This document shows, in pieces, positions 63,650 through 64,000 of a stretch of 64,000 nt of DNA. Origin of the DNA: Halomonas sp. M4R1S46 (lineage in GTDB: Bacteria; Pseudomonadota; Gammaproteobacteria; Pseudomonadales; Halomonadaceae); NCBI RefSeq assembly GCF_025725685.1, contig NZ_CP107008.1:3658001-3722000 (forward strand), written 5' to 3'. Within the stretch, counting starts at the first letter, position 1. The number at the start of each line of letters is the position of its first letter. Made by a program: the position numbers and the translations under genes. Under the pieces are notes generated by a model that saw nothing but the letters and a program-made list of their open reading frames with translations, had not been told where the DNA came from and ran no database searches.

Positions 63650-63675
63650 AGGGAAGCGATGCCGACCGGCGGGGG

Positions 63676-64000
63676 TCACTCCGCCGCGTGCATCTGCTTC
63701 TGCAGATAGTTCTCGAGGCCGACCTTGCCGATCAGCCCGAGTTCGGTCTCGAGCTTGTCGATGTGCTCTTCCTCGTCGTCGAGGATGCACTTGAACAGAT
63801 CGCGGGTAACGTAGTCCTGCACCGATTCGCAGTAGGCGATCGCCTCGATATAGTCGTCGCGTCCCTTCTGCTCCAGCTTGAGGTCACACTCGAGCATCTC
63901 GCGGGTGTCCTCGCCGATCAGCAGCTTGCCGTAGTCCTGCAGGTTGGGGACGCCCTCGAGGAAGAGGATCCGCTCGATCAGCTTGTCGGCGTGCTTCATC
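63676..64000 (-). CDS. bfr: Bacterioferritin, 5' end beyond the window
   Basis: The visible 107 residues are the C-terminal two thirds of a bacterioferritin: KHADKLIERILFLEGVPNLQ, EMLECDLKLEQKGRDDYIEA, YVTRDLFKCILDDEEEHIDK and the end GLENYLQKQM. The Glu/His residues of the second half of the diiron site (Glu in LEQK, EEEH) are present. The reading frame is open to the window edge and the first 50 or so residues, including the haem Met region, are missing here. Confidence 0.93.
   Translation of the reverse strand, partial: MKHADKLIERILFLEGVPNLQDYGKLLIGEDTREMLECDLKLEQKGRDDYIEAIAYCESVQDYVTRDLFKCILDDEEEHIDKLETELGLIGKVGLENYLQKQMHAAE

Overview
The window looks like a chromosome segment of a moderately halophilic gammaproteobacterium of the Halomonas group. 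The basis is the very high GC of the core, gammaproteobacterial gene order (queA-tgt-yajC-secDF; trmJ-cysE-iscRS; ndk-rlmN-pilF-rodZ-ispG-hisS-yfgM-bamB-der; dprA-lysM-def-fmt-rsmB-trkA), and two K+ uptake systems side by side. This is inferred from gene content and order; no database search was possible.

Positions 1-11828 are accessory DNA abutting a tRNA-Leu(CAA) gene (11829-11915, minus strand). The leftmost 2.8 kb is AT-rich and holds four genes: a small basic protein and a membrane protein on the plus strand, facing a two-gene minus-strand operon that encodes a membrane-anchored DUF2726 (PD-(D/E)xK-like) protein and a membrane-anchored coiled-coil protein. Next comes what looks like a complete inovirus (filamentous phage) prophage of about 8 kb: XRE repressor, divergent operator region, excisionase-like protein, early small proteins, ssDNA-binding-like protein, small minor coat protein, major coat protein with terminator, pIII-like adsorption protein, pVI-like DUF2523 protein, Zot/pI ATPase, a TraX-like membrane protein, a long hairpin, Rep_trans replication initiator and tyrosine integrase. 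A decayed piece of a second, related integrase lies between the intact integrase and the tRNA.

Positions 12058-41351 and onward are core genome: queuosine synthesis and Sec accessory proteins; a SuhB-family protein whose metal site is degraded; tRNA methylation, serine acetyltransferase and a shortened isc cluster (iscR-iscS-iscA with no iscU, hscBA or fdx); then nucleotide metabolism, 23S rRNA methylation, a pilus-assembly lipoprotein, cell shape, isoprenoid synthesis, histidyl-tRNA synthetase, outer-membrane assembly and ribosome assembly. After these come lipoproteins and a protease, aroE, hemF, tsaC, dprA, a LysM protein, def-fmt-rsmB and dodecin.

Positions 44154-50877 encode TrkA/TrkH and a KtrA/KtrB-like pair, separated by a TraB-family membrane protein. 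The last 36 codons of trkH plus the following spacer are tandemly repeated about 2.6 times with a 179-bp unit. A DTW-domain tRNA-modification enzyme, a SIRT5-like deacylase and an inositol-monophosphatase-family enzyme with intact motifs follow.

Positions 53948-57414 hold five small minus-strand genes from unrelated families (GGCT-like, RibD-C/DHFR-like, VOC, DUF899, GFA). The spacers of the three right-hand cassettes contain attC-type core sites (GCCTAAC...GTTGGGC and relatives), so this looks like an integron cassette cluster without an integrase (CALIN). The right end returns to core genes: a SpoIIAA-like protein, a GT4 glycosyltransferase, aceK, truC, tcdA, a DUF1653 protein and a bacterioferritin gene cut by the window edge.
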